Source: Hymenobacter coccineus (GTDB lineage Bacteria; Bacteroidota; Bacteroidia; Cytophagales; Hymenobacteraceae). Taken from it: 64,000 nt of DNA. A program made the translations under genes and the position numbers. The notes below the pieces were generated by a model. It was not told where the DNA came from. It saw nothing but the letters and a program-made list of their open reading frames with translations, and ran no database searches. The stretch spans positions 28,923-92,922 of the forward strand of contig NZ_MDZA01000222.1 in assembly GCF_001816125.1 (NCBI RefSeq), in the 5' to 3' direction. Each line of letters starts with the position of its first letter. Positions within the stretch are counted from its first letter, which is position 1. Of the stretch, positions 48,870 through 58,754 are shown one piece after another.

Positions 48870-49424
48870 ATGGCTCGATTGAAAGATATATATCAAAAAG
48901 ACGTAGTACCAGCGCTCCAGGAAAAATTCCAGTTTAAGAGCGTCATGCAGGTACCCCGCATCTCCAAAATCTGCATCAACCGCGGCATTGGAGCAGCTGT
49001 TGCCGATAAGAAGCTGGTCGATAACGGCGTTGAAGAGTTGACGACTATTACTGGTCAGAAAGCTGTTCCAACCATTGCTAAGCGTTCGGTATCGAACTTT
49101 AAGCTCCGCGAGGGCATGCCTATTGGTGCTAAAGTGACTTTGCGTGGCGAGCGGATGTACGAGTTCATGGACCGTCTGTTGACGGTAGCACTGCCCCGCG
49201 TGCGCGACTTCAAAGGCATCAACGATAAAGGGTTTGATGGCCGTGGTAACTACACGCTGGGTGTAAAAGAGCAGATTATCTTCCCGGAAATTTCGATTGA
49301 TAAAATCAAGAGTATCTCGGGCATGGATATCACGTTTGTAACTACCGCCGAGAATGACGAGCAGAGCTACGAATTGCTTAAGGCATTCGGTATGCCGTTC
49401 GCTAATGCCAAGAAAGAAGCTTAA
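48870..49424 (+). CDS. rplE: 50S ribosomal protein L5
   Basis: The 184-residue 5S rRNA-binding protein ([38 protein letters not shown]) is complete. Confidence 0.97.
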   Translation: MARLKDIYQKDVVPALQEKFQFKSVMQVPRISKICINRGIGAAVADKKLVDNGVEELTTITGQKAVPTIAKRSVSNFKLREGMPIGAKVTLRGERMYEFMDRLLTVALPRVRDFKGINDKGFDGRGNYTLGVKEQIIFPEISIDKIKSISGMDITFVTTAENDEQSYELLKAFGMPFANAKKEA

Positions 49425-49436
49425 TCTCTCAAATCC

Positions 49437-49706
49437 ATGGCTAAAGAATCCATCAAAGCACGGGAGCGCAAGCGCATTGCCACCGTGGCCCGCTACGCTG
49501 AGAAGCGTAAGGCTCTGAAAGCTGCCGGCGACTATGAAGGTCTCGACAAGCTGCCCAAAAATGCTTCGCCCGTTCGTTTGCACAACCGAGATATGATTGA
49601 TGGCCGCCCTCGTGGTTACATGCGTAAGTTCGGCATCAGCCGTGTGCGTTTCCGCGAAATGGCCCTAGCTGGGAAGATTCCCGGCGTGACCAAATCGAGC
49701 TGGTAA
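49437..49706 (+). CDS. rpsN: 30S ribosomal protein S14, zinc-free type
   Basis: The 89-residue protein ([39 protein letters not shown]) is the long form without any CxxC pairs, as in E. coli. It is followed by a hairpin and two promoters, so the spc operon is broken here. Confidence 0.96.
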   Translation: MAKESIKARERKRIATVARYAEKRKALKAAGDYEGLDKLPKNASPVRLHNRDMIDGRPRGYMRKFGISRVRFREMALAGKIPGVTKSSW

Positions 49707-49725
49707 ATCGTTTTGTGACGATCTT

Positions 49726-49775
49726 ATATTCCCGACGCTGTACCCAACTAGGTATAGTGTCGGGAATATTTTTGT
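49726..49775 (+). terminator. Terminator after rpsN
   Basis: ATATTCCCGAC and GTACC pair with GGTAT and GTCGGGAATAT, then TTTTTG. It splits the spc operon. Confidence 0.85.
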
Positions 49776-49857
49776 TAACGCAGAATAAAGCAAGTATTTA
49801 TTCTTGTGAGTAGGCCGAAACTTACAAGGTGGCAGATGATTAAATATATACGCAACA

Positions 49858-49889
49858 TTTGTATAAGTCTTGCGCTTCGACTACCTTTG
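49858..49889 (+). promoter_or_regulatory. Distal promoter of rpsH unit
   Basis: TTTG (49858-49861), 20-base spacer and TACCTTTG (49882-49889), followed by CACTCCGAAAA. Predicted transcripts would carry a leader of about 175 bases. The rest of 49776-50068 holds small hairpins but no gene. Confidence 0.78.
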
Positions 49890-50027
49890 CACTCCGAAAA
49901 GCTGGGAAATCTCCCAAACCCTTTGGCAGGTTGCCGAAAGAAACCATTGGCTGCGCCGTCGCCGGGCATGCCAAGTAGTCTTAACCGAAATTTCATTGGT
50001 CCCATAAAGGGCTTGATGAAATTTTCT

Positions 50028-50035
50028 TATCTTTG
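50028..50035 (+). promoter_or_regulatory. Proximal -7 box of rpsH unit
   Basis: TATCTTTG followed by CGCTCCGAAAA, almost a repeat of the distal promoter 146 bases upstream. No TTG at standard spacing is visible. Leader would be about 30 bases. Confidence 0.65.
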
Positions 50036-50068
50036 CGCTCCGAAAAAAGCGGACGCATTTAGCATTCA

Positions 50069-50467
50069 ATGAATACTGATCCAATTGCCGACTACCTGAC
50101 TCGGGTGCGCAACGCCATCAAGGCGAATCACCGGGTGGTAGAAATTCCGGCCAGCAACATCAAAAAGGAAATCACGAAAGTGCTCTACCATAAGGGGTAC
50201 ATTCAGAGTTATCGTTTTGACGATGCGGCAGTACAGGGTACGATTAAAATCGCGCTCAAGTATAACCCTACTACTAAAGCTCCGGCAATTACCAAACTTC
50301 AGCGTGTTTCAACACCTGGTTTGCGTCAGTACGTCGCTGCTGATAACCTCCCACGTGTACTCAGTGGCTTGGGCATTGCTATTATCTCAACTTCAAAAGG
50401 GGTGATGACAGAAAAAGAAGCCAAAACTGAAAATGTAGGTGGTGAAGTGCTGTGCTTCGTTTACTAA
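50069..50467 (+). CDS. rpsH: 30S ribosomal protein S8
   Basis: The 132-residue protein (MNTDPIADYLTRVRNAIKAN; LGIAIISTSKGVMTEKEAK) is standard S8. It opens a new transcription unit running toward rpoA. Confidence 0.97.
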   Translation: MNTDPIADYLTRVRNAIKANHRVVEIPASNIKKEITKVLYHKGYIQSYRFDDAAVQGTIKIALKYNPTTKAPAITKLQRVSTPGLRQYVAADNLPRVLSGLGIAIISTSKGVMTEKEAKTENVGGEVLCFVY

Positions 50468-50494
50468 TTCGAAACCTGCTTAGCTAATAGAACT

Positions 50495-51049
50495 ATGTCA
50501 CGTATTGGTAAATTGCCGATTGCAGTCCCTAATGGGGTCGATATTTCGGTTGACAAGGACAACGCGGTGACGGTAAAGGGCCCCAAAGGCTCGCTGACCA
50601 CGCAAGTGGACCGCGATATTGCCGTTGCTATCGAAGACGGTACTCTCACCGTAACCCGTCCCACTGAGCAGAAGCGACACAAGGCCATGCATGGTCTATA
50701 TCGTTCGCTTATTAACAACATGGTGGTTGGGGTAAGCAATGGCTTCACTAAGCAGTTGGAGCTGGTGGGAGTAGGTTACAAGGCAACATTGGCCGGTACT
50801 ACGCTGGAATTGGCTCTTGGCTACTCGCACAACGTTTACATCGCTTTGCCAAAAGAAGTAACTGCTACAGCTGTTACGGAAAAAGGCAAAAACCCGATTG
50901 TTACGCTGACTAGCATTGATAACCAATTGCTAGGTCAAGTAGCCGCCAAAATTCGTTCGCTGCGTAAAGTTGAGCCTTACAAAGGCAAAGGCGTGCGCTT
51001 TGTGGGTGAGATTATCCGTCGCAAAGCTGGTAAAACAGCATCTAAATAA
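50495..51049 (+). CDS. rplF: 50S ribosomal protein L6
   Basis: The 184-residue protein ([40 protein letters not shown]) is standard L6 near the sarcin-ricin loop. Confidence 0.97.
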   Translation: MSRIGKLPIAVPNGVDISVDKDNAVTVKGPKGSLTTQVDRDIAVAIEDGTLTVTRPTEQKRHKAMHGLYRSLINNMVVGVSNGFTKQLELVGVGYKATLAGTTLELALGYSHNVYIALPKEVTATAVTEKGKNPIVTLTSIDNQLLGQVAAKIRSLRKVEPYKGKGVRFVGEIIRRKAGKTASK

Positions 51050-51057
51050 TTTGCATC

Positions 51058-51408
51058 ATGGCTTTTGATAAAGCAACCCGCAGAAAGCGGATCCAGCGCA
51101 TCATCCGCACTAAGGTGGCTGGCACGTCCGAGCGGCCGCGGTTGTCGGTGTTCCGCAGTAACACGGGCATTTACGCCCAGATCATTGACGATACGGCTGG
51201 CCGTACCCTTGCTTCGGCATCGTCGAAACAAGTAACTGCCGAGGGCGGTAACGGTGTAGCACTTGCTGCTGCCGTTGGCCGGCAGTTGGCAGTGGTAGCT
51301 CAAGAGAAGGGCATCTCGAAAGTGGTATTCGACCGTTCGGGCTACCTGTATCACGGCCGTGTAAAATCATTAGCAGAAGGAGCCCGCGAAGGCGGCCTCA
51401 ATTTCTAA
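51058..51408 (+). CDS. rplR: 50S ribosomal protein L18
   Basis: The 116-residue 5S-binding protein ([38 protein letters not shown]) is complete. Confidence 0.97.
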   Translation: MAFDKATRRKRIQRIIRTKVAGTSERPRLSVFRSNTGIYAQIIDDTAGRTLASASSKQVTAEGGNGVALAAAVGRQLAVVAQEKGISKVVFDRSGYLYHGRVKSLAEGAREGGLNF

Positions 51409-51414
51409 AATATC

Positions 51415-51990
51415 ATGGCGCAAGAACGCGAAAACAATCGTCCTGGCGGAGACCGTCAGCGCAGCAACGACCGCGACCGTAATAAGGAAGCGAGCCGTAT
51501 GGGTCCAGATTCCGATTTTAAAGAAAAAGTTGTTGCCATTAACCGCGTTGCAAAAGTGGTGAAAGGTGGCCGTCGCTTTAGCTTTTCCGCTATTGTGGTA
51601 GTAGGTGACGGCAATGGGACTGTAGGATATGGACTTGGCAAAGCCAACGAAGTAACCGATGCCATTGCTAAAGGCATTGATGATGCCAAGAAGAACTTGG
51701 TTAAAGTACCAATGTACAAGCACACTGTTCCCCACGTGATGCAGGGCAAATACAGCGGTGGCTTTGTATTGGTGCAACCAGCAGCAGCTGGTACAGGCGT
51801 AATTGCTGGTGGTGCTATGCGCGCTGTTTTTGAGAGCGCAGGTATCAAAGATGTGTTGGCCAAGTCGAAGGGTTCGTCGAATCCTCATAACGTGGTGAAG
51901 GCTACCTTTGACGCCTTGGCTAAAATGCGTGACCCGCTGCAAATCGCGCAGGCTCGTGGTATTTCTTTGTCCCGTGTATTTAACGGTTAA
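51415..51990 (+). CDS. rpsE: 30S ribosomal protein S5
   Basis: The 191-residue protein has the S5 core [20 protein letters not shown] and [19 protein letters not shown], preceded by a charged Arg/Asn/Asp-rich N-terminal extension (about 30 residues). S5 sits at the mRNA entry together with S3 and S4. Confidence 0.97.
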   Translation: MAQERENNRPGGDRQRSNDRDRNKEASRMGPDSDFKEKVVAINRVAKVVKGGRRFSFSAIVVVGDGNGTVGYGLGKANEVTDAIAKGIDDAKKNLVKVPMYKHTVPHVMQGKYSGGFVLVQPAAAGTGVIAGGAMRAVFESAGIKDVLAKSKGSSNPHNVVKATFDALAKMRDPLQIAQARGISLSRVFNG

Positions 51991-51996
51991 TTGATG

Positions 51997-52176
51997 ATGG
52001 CACAAATTCAAGTAAAGCTCGTGCGCAGCGTCATCGACCGCCCCGAACGCCAAAAGCGCACCGTAAAATCGTTGGGCTTGGGCAAAATGAATAGCACTGC
52101 TCAACACGAATCCAATCCTGCTATCTTAGGCATGGTTAAAAGTGTGCAGCATCTGGTGCAAGTAACCGAATTGTAG
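51997..52176 (+). CDS. rpmD: 50S ribosomal protein L30
   Basis: The 59-residue protein ([20 protein letters not shown] ... [10 protein letters not shown]) is standard L30. Two adjacent ATG codons (51994, 51997) are possible starts; the second matches family N-termini. Confidence 0.93.
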   Translation: MAQIQVKLVRSVIDRPERQKRTVKSLGLGKMNSTAQHESNPAILGMVKSVQHLVQVTEL

Positions 52177-52189
52177 TCTTTCAATCATT

Positions 52190-52636
52190 ATGAATCTTAG
52201 CAATCTGAAACCTGCCGTTGGTTCTACAAAGAACCAAAAGCGGATTGGTCGTGGCGAAGGCTCGACCCGTGGTGGTACGTCTACTCGGGGCCACAAAGGT
52301 GCCAAGTCGCGTTCAGGATATAAGCGCAAGTCTGGCTTCGAAGGTGGCCAAATGCCGCTTCAGCGCCGTGTGCCTAAGTTTGGTTTCACTAATATCAATC
52401 GTATCGAATACAAAGCCATTAACTTGGACGTACTCGCTTCATTGATTGAAGGCACTCAAACCACGACTATGGACGCAGCTTATTTCGTGGCTAGTGGACT
52501 GGCGTCAAAAAACGCAAAAATCAAAGTTCTAGGTCGTGGTGAAATTACTACTGCTTTAGAAATTCATGCTCACGCCTTTTCGAAGTCGGCTGTTGAAGCC
52601 ATTGAAAAAGCGGGCGGCAAGGCGGTAACGCTCTAA
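52190..52636 (+). CDS. rplO: 50S ribosomal protein L15
   Basis: The 148-residue protein has the Gly/Arg-rich start ([18 protein letters not shown]) and the C-terminal [15 protein letters not shown] typical of L15. Confidence 0.97.
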   Translation: MNLSNLKPAVGSTKNQKRIGRGEGSTRGGTSTRGHKGAKSRSGYKRKSGFEGGQMPLQRRVPKFGFTNINRIEYKAINLDVLASLIEGTQTTTMDAAYFVASGLASKNAKIKVLGRGEITTALEIHAHAFSKSAVEAIEKAGGKAVTL

Positions 52637-52652
52637 AGCTCAAATAAAGGCA

Positions 52653-53969
52653 ATGAATAAGTTTATCACCGCGATAAAAAACATCTTTGCGATTGAGGAT
52701 TTGCGTACGCGAATTCTCAATACGCTTTTTTTCATTGCTATCTATCGTTTGGGATCATATGTTGTGCTTCCAGGCGTTGATCCAACTCGCCTGAAAACGG
52801 GTGCGGCTGGTTTGTTTGGTATTCTGGATACGCTACTTGGTGGCGCATTCAGTCATGCTTCCATTTTTGCTTTGGGCATCATGCCCTATATCTCGGCTAG
52901 TATTGTATTGCAATTGTTGACGATTGCGGTGCCATATTTTCAGAAGTTGCAGAAAGAAGGCGAATCAGGCCGGAAGAAAATTAACCAATACACACGTATC
53001 CTCACCATACCGATTGTGCTTGCGCAATCAGTTGGGTTTATTGCTACTATAAACGCAGAAGCAATTACTAACCCTGGTACTTTCTTTACCATTTCAACGA
53101 TGCTCATCATTACGGCAGGAACGCTGTTTTGCATGTGGCTGGGCGAGAAGATTACGGACAAAGGTATTGGCAACGGCATATCAATGATCATCATGATCGG
53201 TATTGTGTCGCGGCTACCCGGTGCAATAATTGGAGAAGCTGCTGCAAAAGGAGTTAATAAGTCCCTCATTTTTCTGTTGGAATTGGTCGTGTTGTTTTTG
53301 GTTGTAATGGCCGTTATCGTGCTTACTCAGGCCGTCCGGCGCATTGCCGTGCAGTATGCCAAGCAGGTTGGAGGTACCACACAGCTAGATGCTCAGCGTC
53401 AATTCATTCCGCTCAAGGTAAATGCTGCTGGGGTTATGCCCATCATTTTTGCCCAATCGCTGATGTTTGTACCGGCTATCGCAGCATCGGTATGGCAGAA
53501 TAAGAGCGATTTCGCTAGCTACATCGGAGTGAAATTCTCGGATTATACTTCGTGGCAGTACAATTTGACTTTCGGTATTCTGATCGTTGTATTCACATAC
53601 TTCTACACGGCAATCAGTGTTAATCCCAACCAGATTGCAGATGACCTAAAGCGGAGTGGGGGCTTTGTGCCAGGGGTTAAGCCGGGCCGGGATACCTCGG
53701 AATTCATTGATGAAATATTAACTCGCATTACTTTGCCTGGTGCTATTGCTCTAGCAGCTATTGCGATTTTTCCGGCCATTGCATTGCTATTGGGTGTCAC
53801 CCGACCCTTCTCAGCTTTCTACGGTGGTACTTCTCTTATAATCATGGTAGGTGTTGTGCTGGATACCGTGAATCAGGTACAGAGCTACCTACTGATGCAG
53901 CACTACGACGGTATGATGAAGTCTGGCCGGGTGCGGGGGCGGTCGCAGAATGTCGCCTTGGCCTCGTAA
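52653..53969 (+). CDS. secY: Preprotein translocase channel SecY
   Basis: The 438-residue protein has ten predicted membrane helices, the plug region (LGGAFSHASIFALGIMPYIS) and cytoplasmic loop arginine-containing VKPGRDTSEFIDEILTRITL. It forms the translocation channel with SecE encoded in the same cluster. Confidence 0.97.
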   Translation: MNKFITAIKNIFAIEDLRTRILNTLFFIAIYRLGSYVVLPGVDPTRLKTGAAGLFGILDTLLGGAFSHASIFALGIMPYISASIVLQLLTIAVPYFQKLQKEGESGRKKINQYTRILTIPIVLAQSVGFIATINAEAITNPGTFFTISTMLIITAGTLFCMWLGEKITDKGIGNGISMIIMIGIVSRLPGAIIGEAAAKGVNKSLIFLLELVVLFLVVMAVIVLTQAVRRIAVQYAKQVGGTTQLDAQRQFIPLKVNAAGVMPIIFAQSLMFVPAIAASVWQNKSDFASYIGVKFSDYTSWQYNLTFGILIVVFTYFYTAISVNPNQIADDLKRSGGFVPGVKPGRDTSEFIDEILTRITLPGAIALAAIAIFPAIALLLGVTRPFSAFYGGTSLIIMVGVVLDTVNQVQSYLLMQHYDGMMKSGRVRGRSQNVALAS

Positions 53970-53977
53970 GCGGTATC

Positions 53978-54760
53978 ATGGCAAGCGGCAGCATACAGTA
54001 CAAAACAGAAGAGGAAATCGACCTTATCCGAGTTAGCGCTCAAATATTAGCAAAAGCTCACGGTGAGGTTGCCTCTCTAATAAAAGAAGGCGTTACTACG
54101 AGGCAGCTTGACCAACGTGCCGAAGAGTTTATTCGGGATAGTGGTGGGGTACCTTCCTTTAAGGGCTACAATAAGTTCCCATTCAGTTTGTGCCTTTCAC
54201 CAAATGCGGTGGTAGTTCACGGGTTTGCTACAGACGAACCGTTGAAGAGCGGTGATATACTGTCTGTCGACTGCGGTGTATTCATGAATGGATACCATGC
54301 CGATAGTGCTTACACTTACCCAATCGGGGAAGTAAGTCCTGAAGTGTTGGTGTTGCTTCAGGAGACTAAGGCTAGCTTATACAAAGGGATTGAGAAAGCA
54401 GTGAGTGGTAACCGCGTCGGTGACATTAGCTATGCGATCCAAAACCATGTAGGGCCTTTAGGCTACGGCGTAGTTAGAGAACTGGTTGGTCATGGCGTAG
54501 GAGCTAGTTTACATGAAAAACCAGAAGTACCAAACTATGGCAAGAGAGGGTCTGGGCCCTTGCTACAAACAGGTTTGGTACTAGCTATTGAGCCGATGGT
54601 CAATTTGGGTAAGAAAGACGTGGTGCAGGAAGCGGATGGCTGGACAATCCGTACTAAAGACCGCAGACCTTCAGCGCACTTTGAGCACACGGTTGTTGTT
54701 AGAAAAGATAAGGCGGAGATTCTCACGTCTTTTGAATACATTGAAAAAGCATTGCAGTAG
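53978..54760 (+). CDS. map: Methionine aminopeptidase type I
   Basis: The 260-residue enzyme has the metal ligands in VDCGVFMNGYHADSAYTY (two Asp), LVGHGVGASLHEKPEVPNYG (His), AIEPM (Glu) and FEHTVVV (Glu), plus substrate-side NAVVVHGF. It removes N-terminal Met from nascent proteins. It lies between secY and infA. Confidence 0.97.
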   Translation: MASGSIQYKTEEEIDLIRVSAQILAKAHGEVASLIKEGVTTRQLDQRAEEFIRDSGGVPSFKGYNKFPFSLCLSPNAVVVHGFATDEPLKSGDILSVDCGVFMNGYHADSAYTYPIGEVSPEVLVLLQETKASLYKGIEKAVSGNRVGDISYAIQNHVGPLGYGVVRELVGHGVGASLHEKPEVPNYGKRGSGPLLQTGLVLAIEPMVNLGKKDVVQEADGWTIRTKDRRPSAHFEHTVVVRKDKAEILTSFEYIEKALQ

Positions 54761-54766
54761 CCCCTT

Positions 54767-54985
54767 ATGGCCAAACAAGCCTCTATTGAGCAGGACGGTA
54801 CCATCCTCGAAGCCCTTTCCAACGCTATGTTTCGCGTGGAGTTGGAAAACGGTCACCAGTTGATTGCCCATATTTCGGGTAAGATGCGGATGCACTATAT
54901 TAAAATTCTGCCAGGGGACAAAGTGAAACTGGAAATGTCACCTTACGATTTGTCGAAGGGCCGAATTAAATACCGTTACAAATAA
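54767..54985 (+). CDS. infA: Translation initiation factor IF-1
   Basis: The 72-residue OB-fold protein ([40 protein letters not shown]) is standard IF-1. Confidence 0.98.
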   Translation: MAKQASIEQDGTILEALSNAMFRVELENGHQLIAHISGKMRMHYIKILPGDKVKLEMSPYDLSKGRIKYRYK

Positions 54986-54992
54986 CCTCGTC

Positions 54993-55109
54993 ATGAAAGT
55001 CAAGACCTCGGTGAAAAAGCGCAGCGTAGACTGCAAACTCGTCCGCCGCAATGGCAAACTGTACGTCATTAACAAGAAGAACCCCCGCTATAAGCAGCGT
55101 CAGGGTTAA
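54993..55109 (+). CDS. rpmJ: 50S ribosomal protein L36, zinc-free form
   Basis: This 38-residue gene reads [20 protein letters not shown] and ends NPRYKQRQG, the L36 hallmark. Only one of the usual zinc ligands (C14) remains; the other Cys and His positions are S, N and Y. It lies seven bases after infA in the usual order. Confidence 0.95.
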   Translation: MKVKTSVKKRSVDCKLVRRNGKLYVINKKNPRYKQRQG

Positions 55110-55126
55110 GTAAATTTTTCAAGAAT

Positions 55127-55181
55127 CCCGGAGCCTTGGGTAATGACCACTGCGGTGGCCGCCTTCCAAGATGCTGCCGGG
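55127..55181 (+). promoter_or_regulatory. Structured leader before rpsM, candidate alpha-operon control element
   Basis: A nested fold is visible: CCCGG/CCGGG outside, then AGC/GCT, then CTTGG/CCAAG, enclosing a hairpin CCAC/GTGG. It ends 30 bases before rpsM. In E. coli S4 represses the alpha operon at the rpsM leader. Confidence 0.55.
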
Positions 55182-55211
55182 TTTCTGTCCGCAAACACAT
55201 AACAAAAACAC

Positions 55212-55589
55212 ATGGCTCGTATCGCAGGGGTTGATATCCCGGACAACAAGCGCGGCGAAATCGCCCTGACTTACATTTTCGGCATTGGCCGGAGCAATTC
55301 CCAGAAAATTCTGGTGAAAGCAGGTGTTGACATTAATAAGAAGGTGAAGGACTGGACCGAAGAAGAGTCCGGTGCTATTCGCGCAATTATTGCTGCTGAG
55401 CACAAGACCGAAGGTGTGCTACGCTCGGAAGTAACCACTAACATCAAGCGTTTGATGGATATTGGTTGCTACCGTGGCTTGCGGCACCGCAAAGGCCTTC
55501 CCGTGCGTGGCCAGCGTACTAAAAATAACTCGCGTACCCGTAAGGGCAAACGTAAGACCGTCGCCGGTAAGAAGAAGGCAACGAAATAA
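55212..55589 (+). CDS. rpsM: 30S ribosomal protein S13
   Basis: The 125-residue protein ([40 protein letters not shown]) is standard S13 of the 30S head, contacting L5 and P-site tRNA. First gene after the structured leader. Confidence 0.98.
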   Translation: MARIAGVDIPDNKRGEIALTYIFGIGRSNSQKILVKAGVDINKKVKDWTEEESGAIRAIIAAEHKTEGVLRSEVTTNIKRLMDIGCYRGLRHRKGLPVRGQRTKNNSRTRKGKRKTVAGKKKATK

Positions 55590-55676
55590 ATTTTAGTGGG
55601 AATCGGTGCTGGCGGCTATGGGTAATCCACTCGAGTCGTCAGCGTCAACACCTCCCGCATTTTTCGCGATAACCAA

Positions 55677-56069
55677 ATGGCACAAAAAAGAAAAGACAAA
55701 GCTAAGAAGCGCGTTGTCGTAGTGGAGCAGGTTGGGCAGGTGCACATTCGTGCTTCGTTCAACAATATCATCATTTCCATCACGAATAACAATGGGCAAG
55801 TGATTTCGTGGGCTTCGGCCGGCAAAATGGGCTTCCGCGGTTCGAAAAAGAATACGCCTTACGCCGCCCAGATGGCGATGAGCGATTGCGGTAAAGTAGC
55901 CCATGACCTGGGTATGCGCAAAGCCGAGGTGTTCGTAAAGGGCCCCGGTTCGGGTCGTGAGTCGGCCATCCGCGCTTTGGGTAACGTGGGCATTGAGGTG
56001 ACGACAATCCGTGACGTAACGCCGTTGCCGCACAACGGCTGCCGCCCGCCTAAGCGCCGTCGCGTCTGA
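55677..56069 (+). CDS. rpsK: 30S ribosomal protein S11
   Basis: The 130-residue protein ([35 protein letters not shown]) is standard S11 of the platform. Confidence 0.98.
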   Translation: MAQKRKDKAKKRVVVVEQVGQVHIRASFNNIIISITNNNGQVISWASAGKMGFRGSKKNTPYAAQMAMSDCGKVAHDLGMRKAEVFVKGPGSGRESAIRALGNVGIEVTTIRDVTPLPHNGCRPPKRRRV

Positions 56070-56095
56070 TTATTCACCTCTGATTTTATATTAAC

Positions 56096-56701
56096 ATGGC
56101 ACGTTATACCGGCCCCACGTCCAAGATTGCCCGTCGCTTCGCCGAGCCGATTTTCGGCCCTGACAAGGCGCTCAACAAGAAGAACTACCCTCCGGGCCAG
56201 CACGGCCGCGGCCGCCGCAAGAAGCAGTCGGAGTACGCTGTGCAGTTGATGGAGAAGCAGAAAGTAAAGTATATGTATGGGATGCTCGAGAAACAATTCG
56301 AGAACCTGTTTCATAAAGCAGCCAGCTTGCCCGGCATCACGGGTGACAACCTGCTGAGCTTACTGGAGGCGCGCCTTGACAACACGGTTTACCGGTTGGG
56401 CATTGCTTCGACCCGTCGCGCGGCTCGCCAACTGGTGGGCCATAAGCACATCACGGTGAATGGCGAAGTGGTAAACATTCCCTCGTATCACTTGCGTGCT
56501 GGCGATATCGTAGCCGTCCGTGAGAAGTCGAAGTCGTTGGAAGCTATTTCTACGAGCCTTTCGGTTCGCAACTCGCGCCAGTTCTCGTGGCTGGAGTGGG
56601 ATGGCAAAGAGCTGGCTGGCAAGTTTGTGAATGCGCCTTCGCGCGAATTGATCCCTGAGAAAATCACGGAGCAGCTCATCGTCGAACTGTATTCGAAGTA
56701 A
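56096..56701 (+). CDS. rpsD: 30S ribosomal protein S4, zinc-free form
   Basis: The 201-residue protein ([40 protein letters not shown]) has the S4 RNA-binding domain. It contains no cysteine, so the N-terminal zinc site of some S4 proteins is absent. It starts 30S assembly and in E. coli represses this operon. Confidence 0.98.
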   Translation: MARYTGPTSKIARRFAEPIFGPDKALNKKNYPPGQHGRGRRKKQSEYAVQLMEKQKVKYMYGMLEKQFENLFHKAASLPGITGDNLLSLLEARLDNTVYRLGIASTRRAARQLVGHKHITVNGEVVNIPSYHLRAGDIVAVREKSKSLEAISTSLSVRNSRQFSWLEWDGKELAGKFVNAPSRELIPEKITEQLIVELYSK

Positions 56702-56798
56702 TCTGCATAGCGCCGATAGGGTGCGGCCTGGCAAATTGCCGGGCCGCATTCGTGCGTAATGCCTCCCTCATCTTTTTTTAGTTTTTAACGCCTCATCT

Positions 56799-57788
56799 AT
56801 GTCAATCTTAGCTTTTCAGATGCCGGAGAAAGTAGTGATGGAGAAATCCGACGACTTCACCGGGACGTTTGAATTTAAACCGCTCGAGAAGGGCTACGGC
56901 GTGACCATCGGCAATGCGCTGCGTCGCATTCTGCTGTCGTCGCTGGAAGGTTTTGCCATCACGTCGGTGCGCACCAACAGCGTGCTGCACGAGTTCTCGA
57001 CGATTGAGGGAGTGATTGAGGACATGTCCGAAATCATTCTGAACCTGAAAATGGTGCGCTTCAAGAAAGTGAGCGATGCCATTCCGGATAAAATTACGGT
57101 GCGCGTGAAAGGCCAAGACACCTTCTCGGGTGCTGACATCAGCAAGTTTGCCAGCGGCTTTCAGGTACTGAACCCGGACCATGTGATCTGTCATGTAGAC
57201 CCGAGCAAAGAGCTTGAATTCGAACTGACAATCAATCGTGGCCGTGGCTACGTGCCGGCTGACGAGAACAAGCAGACCGACCAAGTATTTGGTCAGATTG
57301 CTATTGATGCTATTTACACGCCCATTAAGAACGTGAAATACAGCATCGAGAACACTCGCGTGGAGCAGAAGACTGACTACGAGAAGCTTATTCTTGAGAT
57401 TCAGACCGACGGCTCCATTCACCCGGAGGAAGCACTGAAAGGTGCTGCCAACATCCTAATCCAACACTTCATGCTGTTTTCGGACAGCACGATGGCTACC
57501 GTAGGGGCCCGTGTGGTGGAGGATGAGCCTATCGACGAGGAAACCATGCAGATGCGCAAAATGCTGAAGACTCCGTTGGAAGACATGGAGTTGAGCGTGC
57601 GCGCCAAGAACTGCCTCAAAGCTGCCGACATCAAAACGATGGGCGAGCTGGTAACTTTGGAGATTGCCGACATGATGAAATTCCGGAACTTCGGTAAGAA
57701 GAGCCTGACCGAGTTGGAAAACCTGGTGGAGGAGCGCGGCCTGGAGTTCGGTATGGACCTCGGCAAATACCGCCTCGAAGAAGACTAG
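56799..57788 (+). CDS. rpoA: RNA polymerase alpha subunit
   Basis: The 329-residue subunit has the N-terminal dimerisation/assembly domain ([40 protein letters not shown]) and the DNA-binding C-terminal domain ([20 protein letters not shown]). It ends at a strong terminator that separates it from rplQ. Confidence 0.98.
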   Translation: MSILAFQMPEKVVMEKSDDFTGTFEFKPLEKGYGVTIGNALRRILLSSLEGFAITSVRTNSVLHEFSTIEGVIEDMSEIILNLKMVRFKKVSDAIPDKITVRVKGQDTFSGADISKFASGFQVLNPDHVICHVDPSKELEFELTINRGRGYVPADENKQTDQVFGQIAIDAIYTPIKNVKYSIENTRVEQKTDYEKLILEIQTDGSIHPEEALKGAANILIQHFMLFSDSTMATVGARVVEDEPIDEETMQMRKMLKTPLEDMELSVRAKNCLKAADIKTMGELVTLEIADMMKFRNFGKKSLTELENLVEERGLEFGMDLGKYRLEED

Positions 57789-57795
57789 TAATGCC

Positions 57796-57847
57796 GTGGA
57801 GCAATGCCACAGTGGGTAACCACTGCGGTATTGCTCCACTTTTTTTG
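57796..57847 (+). terminator. Terminator between rpoA and rplQ
   Basis: GTGGAGCAAT pairs with ATTGCTCCAC, with CAGTG/CACTG inside, followed by eight T. It should separate rplQ from the alpha operon. Confidence 0.9.
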
Positions 57848-57935
57848 TTTTTCACATTTTTTACCAGTGCGCCCGAGGGGCAGCGGTTCTAATGAGGTTT
57901 TGACCCGCCGTGGTCGCTACCCGCAAGCGCACACT

Positions 57936-57943
57936 TACTTTTC
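57936..57943 (+). promoter_or_regulatory. Weak -7-like box before rplQ
   Basis: TACTTTTC differs at one base from TAnnTTTG and is five bases from the rplQ ATG. A promoter is expected here because a terminator precedes it, but the match is imperfect. Confidence 0.35.
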
Positions 57944-57948
57944 AGTCC

Positions 57949-58548
57949 ATGCGGCACGGAAAAAAGATTAACCATTTGGGCCGGACTACCGCCCACCGCC
58001 ACGCGATGCTGTCGAACATGGCAACGTCGCTCATCATGCACAAGCGCGTGACCACGACCGTTGCCAAGGCCAAGGCCCTGCGCCAGTACGTGGAGCCGCT
58101 GCTCACTAAGTCGAAAGAAGACACGACGCACTCACGCCGCTTGGTGTTTGCTCAGTTGCAGGAGAAAGAGGCCATCAAGGAATTGTTCGGTGAAGTGGCA
58201 GCTAAAATTGCCAACCGCCCCGGCGGCTACACCCGCATCATCAAGCTGAGTGCTTCGCGTCTCGGTGACAACGCCGATATGTGCGTGATTGAGCTGGTGG
58301 ACTACAACGATACCCTGCTGGAAGCCAAAAATGCTACCGCTGAGAAAGCCACTACGACGCGCCGTTCGCGCCGCCGCTCGGGTGGTGTTGCTCCGGCTAC
58401 CGGCGATGCCACTGTGACTTCGGCGACCGAAGTGACGGGGGAAGCCGTAGCTCCTAACGCTACCGTGCAGCAGTCGGCCCCAGAAGATACCCCCACCGAA
58501 ACGGTGAAGGATGGCGAGAGCCGCGACGAGGCCAAGGCCGACGCATAA
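57949..58548 (+). CDS. rplQ: 50S ribosomal protein L17 with long C-terminal tail
   Basis: The conserved core ([20 protein letters not shown] ... [19 protein letters not shown]) spans about 125 residues; the remaining 75 form an Ala/Thr/Glu/Val-rich acidic tail after a RRSRRRSG patch. The ATG at 57949 matches other L17 proteins; a GTG 39 bases upstream is possible but less likely. Tail extensions are known in Bacteroidota L17. Confidence 0.96.
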   Translation: MRHGKKINHLGRTTAHRHAMLSNMATSLIMHKRVTTTVAKAKALRQYVEPLLTKSKEDTTHSRRLVFAQLQEKEAIKELFGEVAAKIANRPGGYTRIIKLSASRLGDNADMCVIELVDYNDTLLEAKNATAEKATTTRRSRRRSGGVAPATGDATVTSATEVTGEAVAPNATVQQSAPEDTPTETVKDGESRDEAKADA

Positions 58549-58570
58549 GCTTTCAAAGTTTGATTTTGAA

Positions 58571-58604
58571 AAGGGATGCTCCTCGCGGGGCATCCCTTTT
58601 TTTG
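58571..58604 (+). terminator. Terminator after rplQ
   Basis: AAGGGATGC pairs with GCATCCCTT around a 12-base loop, then seven T. It marks the end of the ribosomal supercluster. Confidence 0.9.
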
Positions 58605-58754
58605 TTGGGTTTTGGGTAAGAAAACTCGTGGGATTTTTGCGGTAGCTCATCGGAATTTTCAGTGGATTGGCGGGCTGCAAGGCGAGGCCAGCGGCAGGAG
58701 AGGCGTGCTTTGGAGTACTCCATCACCCTCTGCGCGGCCAAGCCGCTTTGCATT

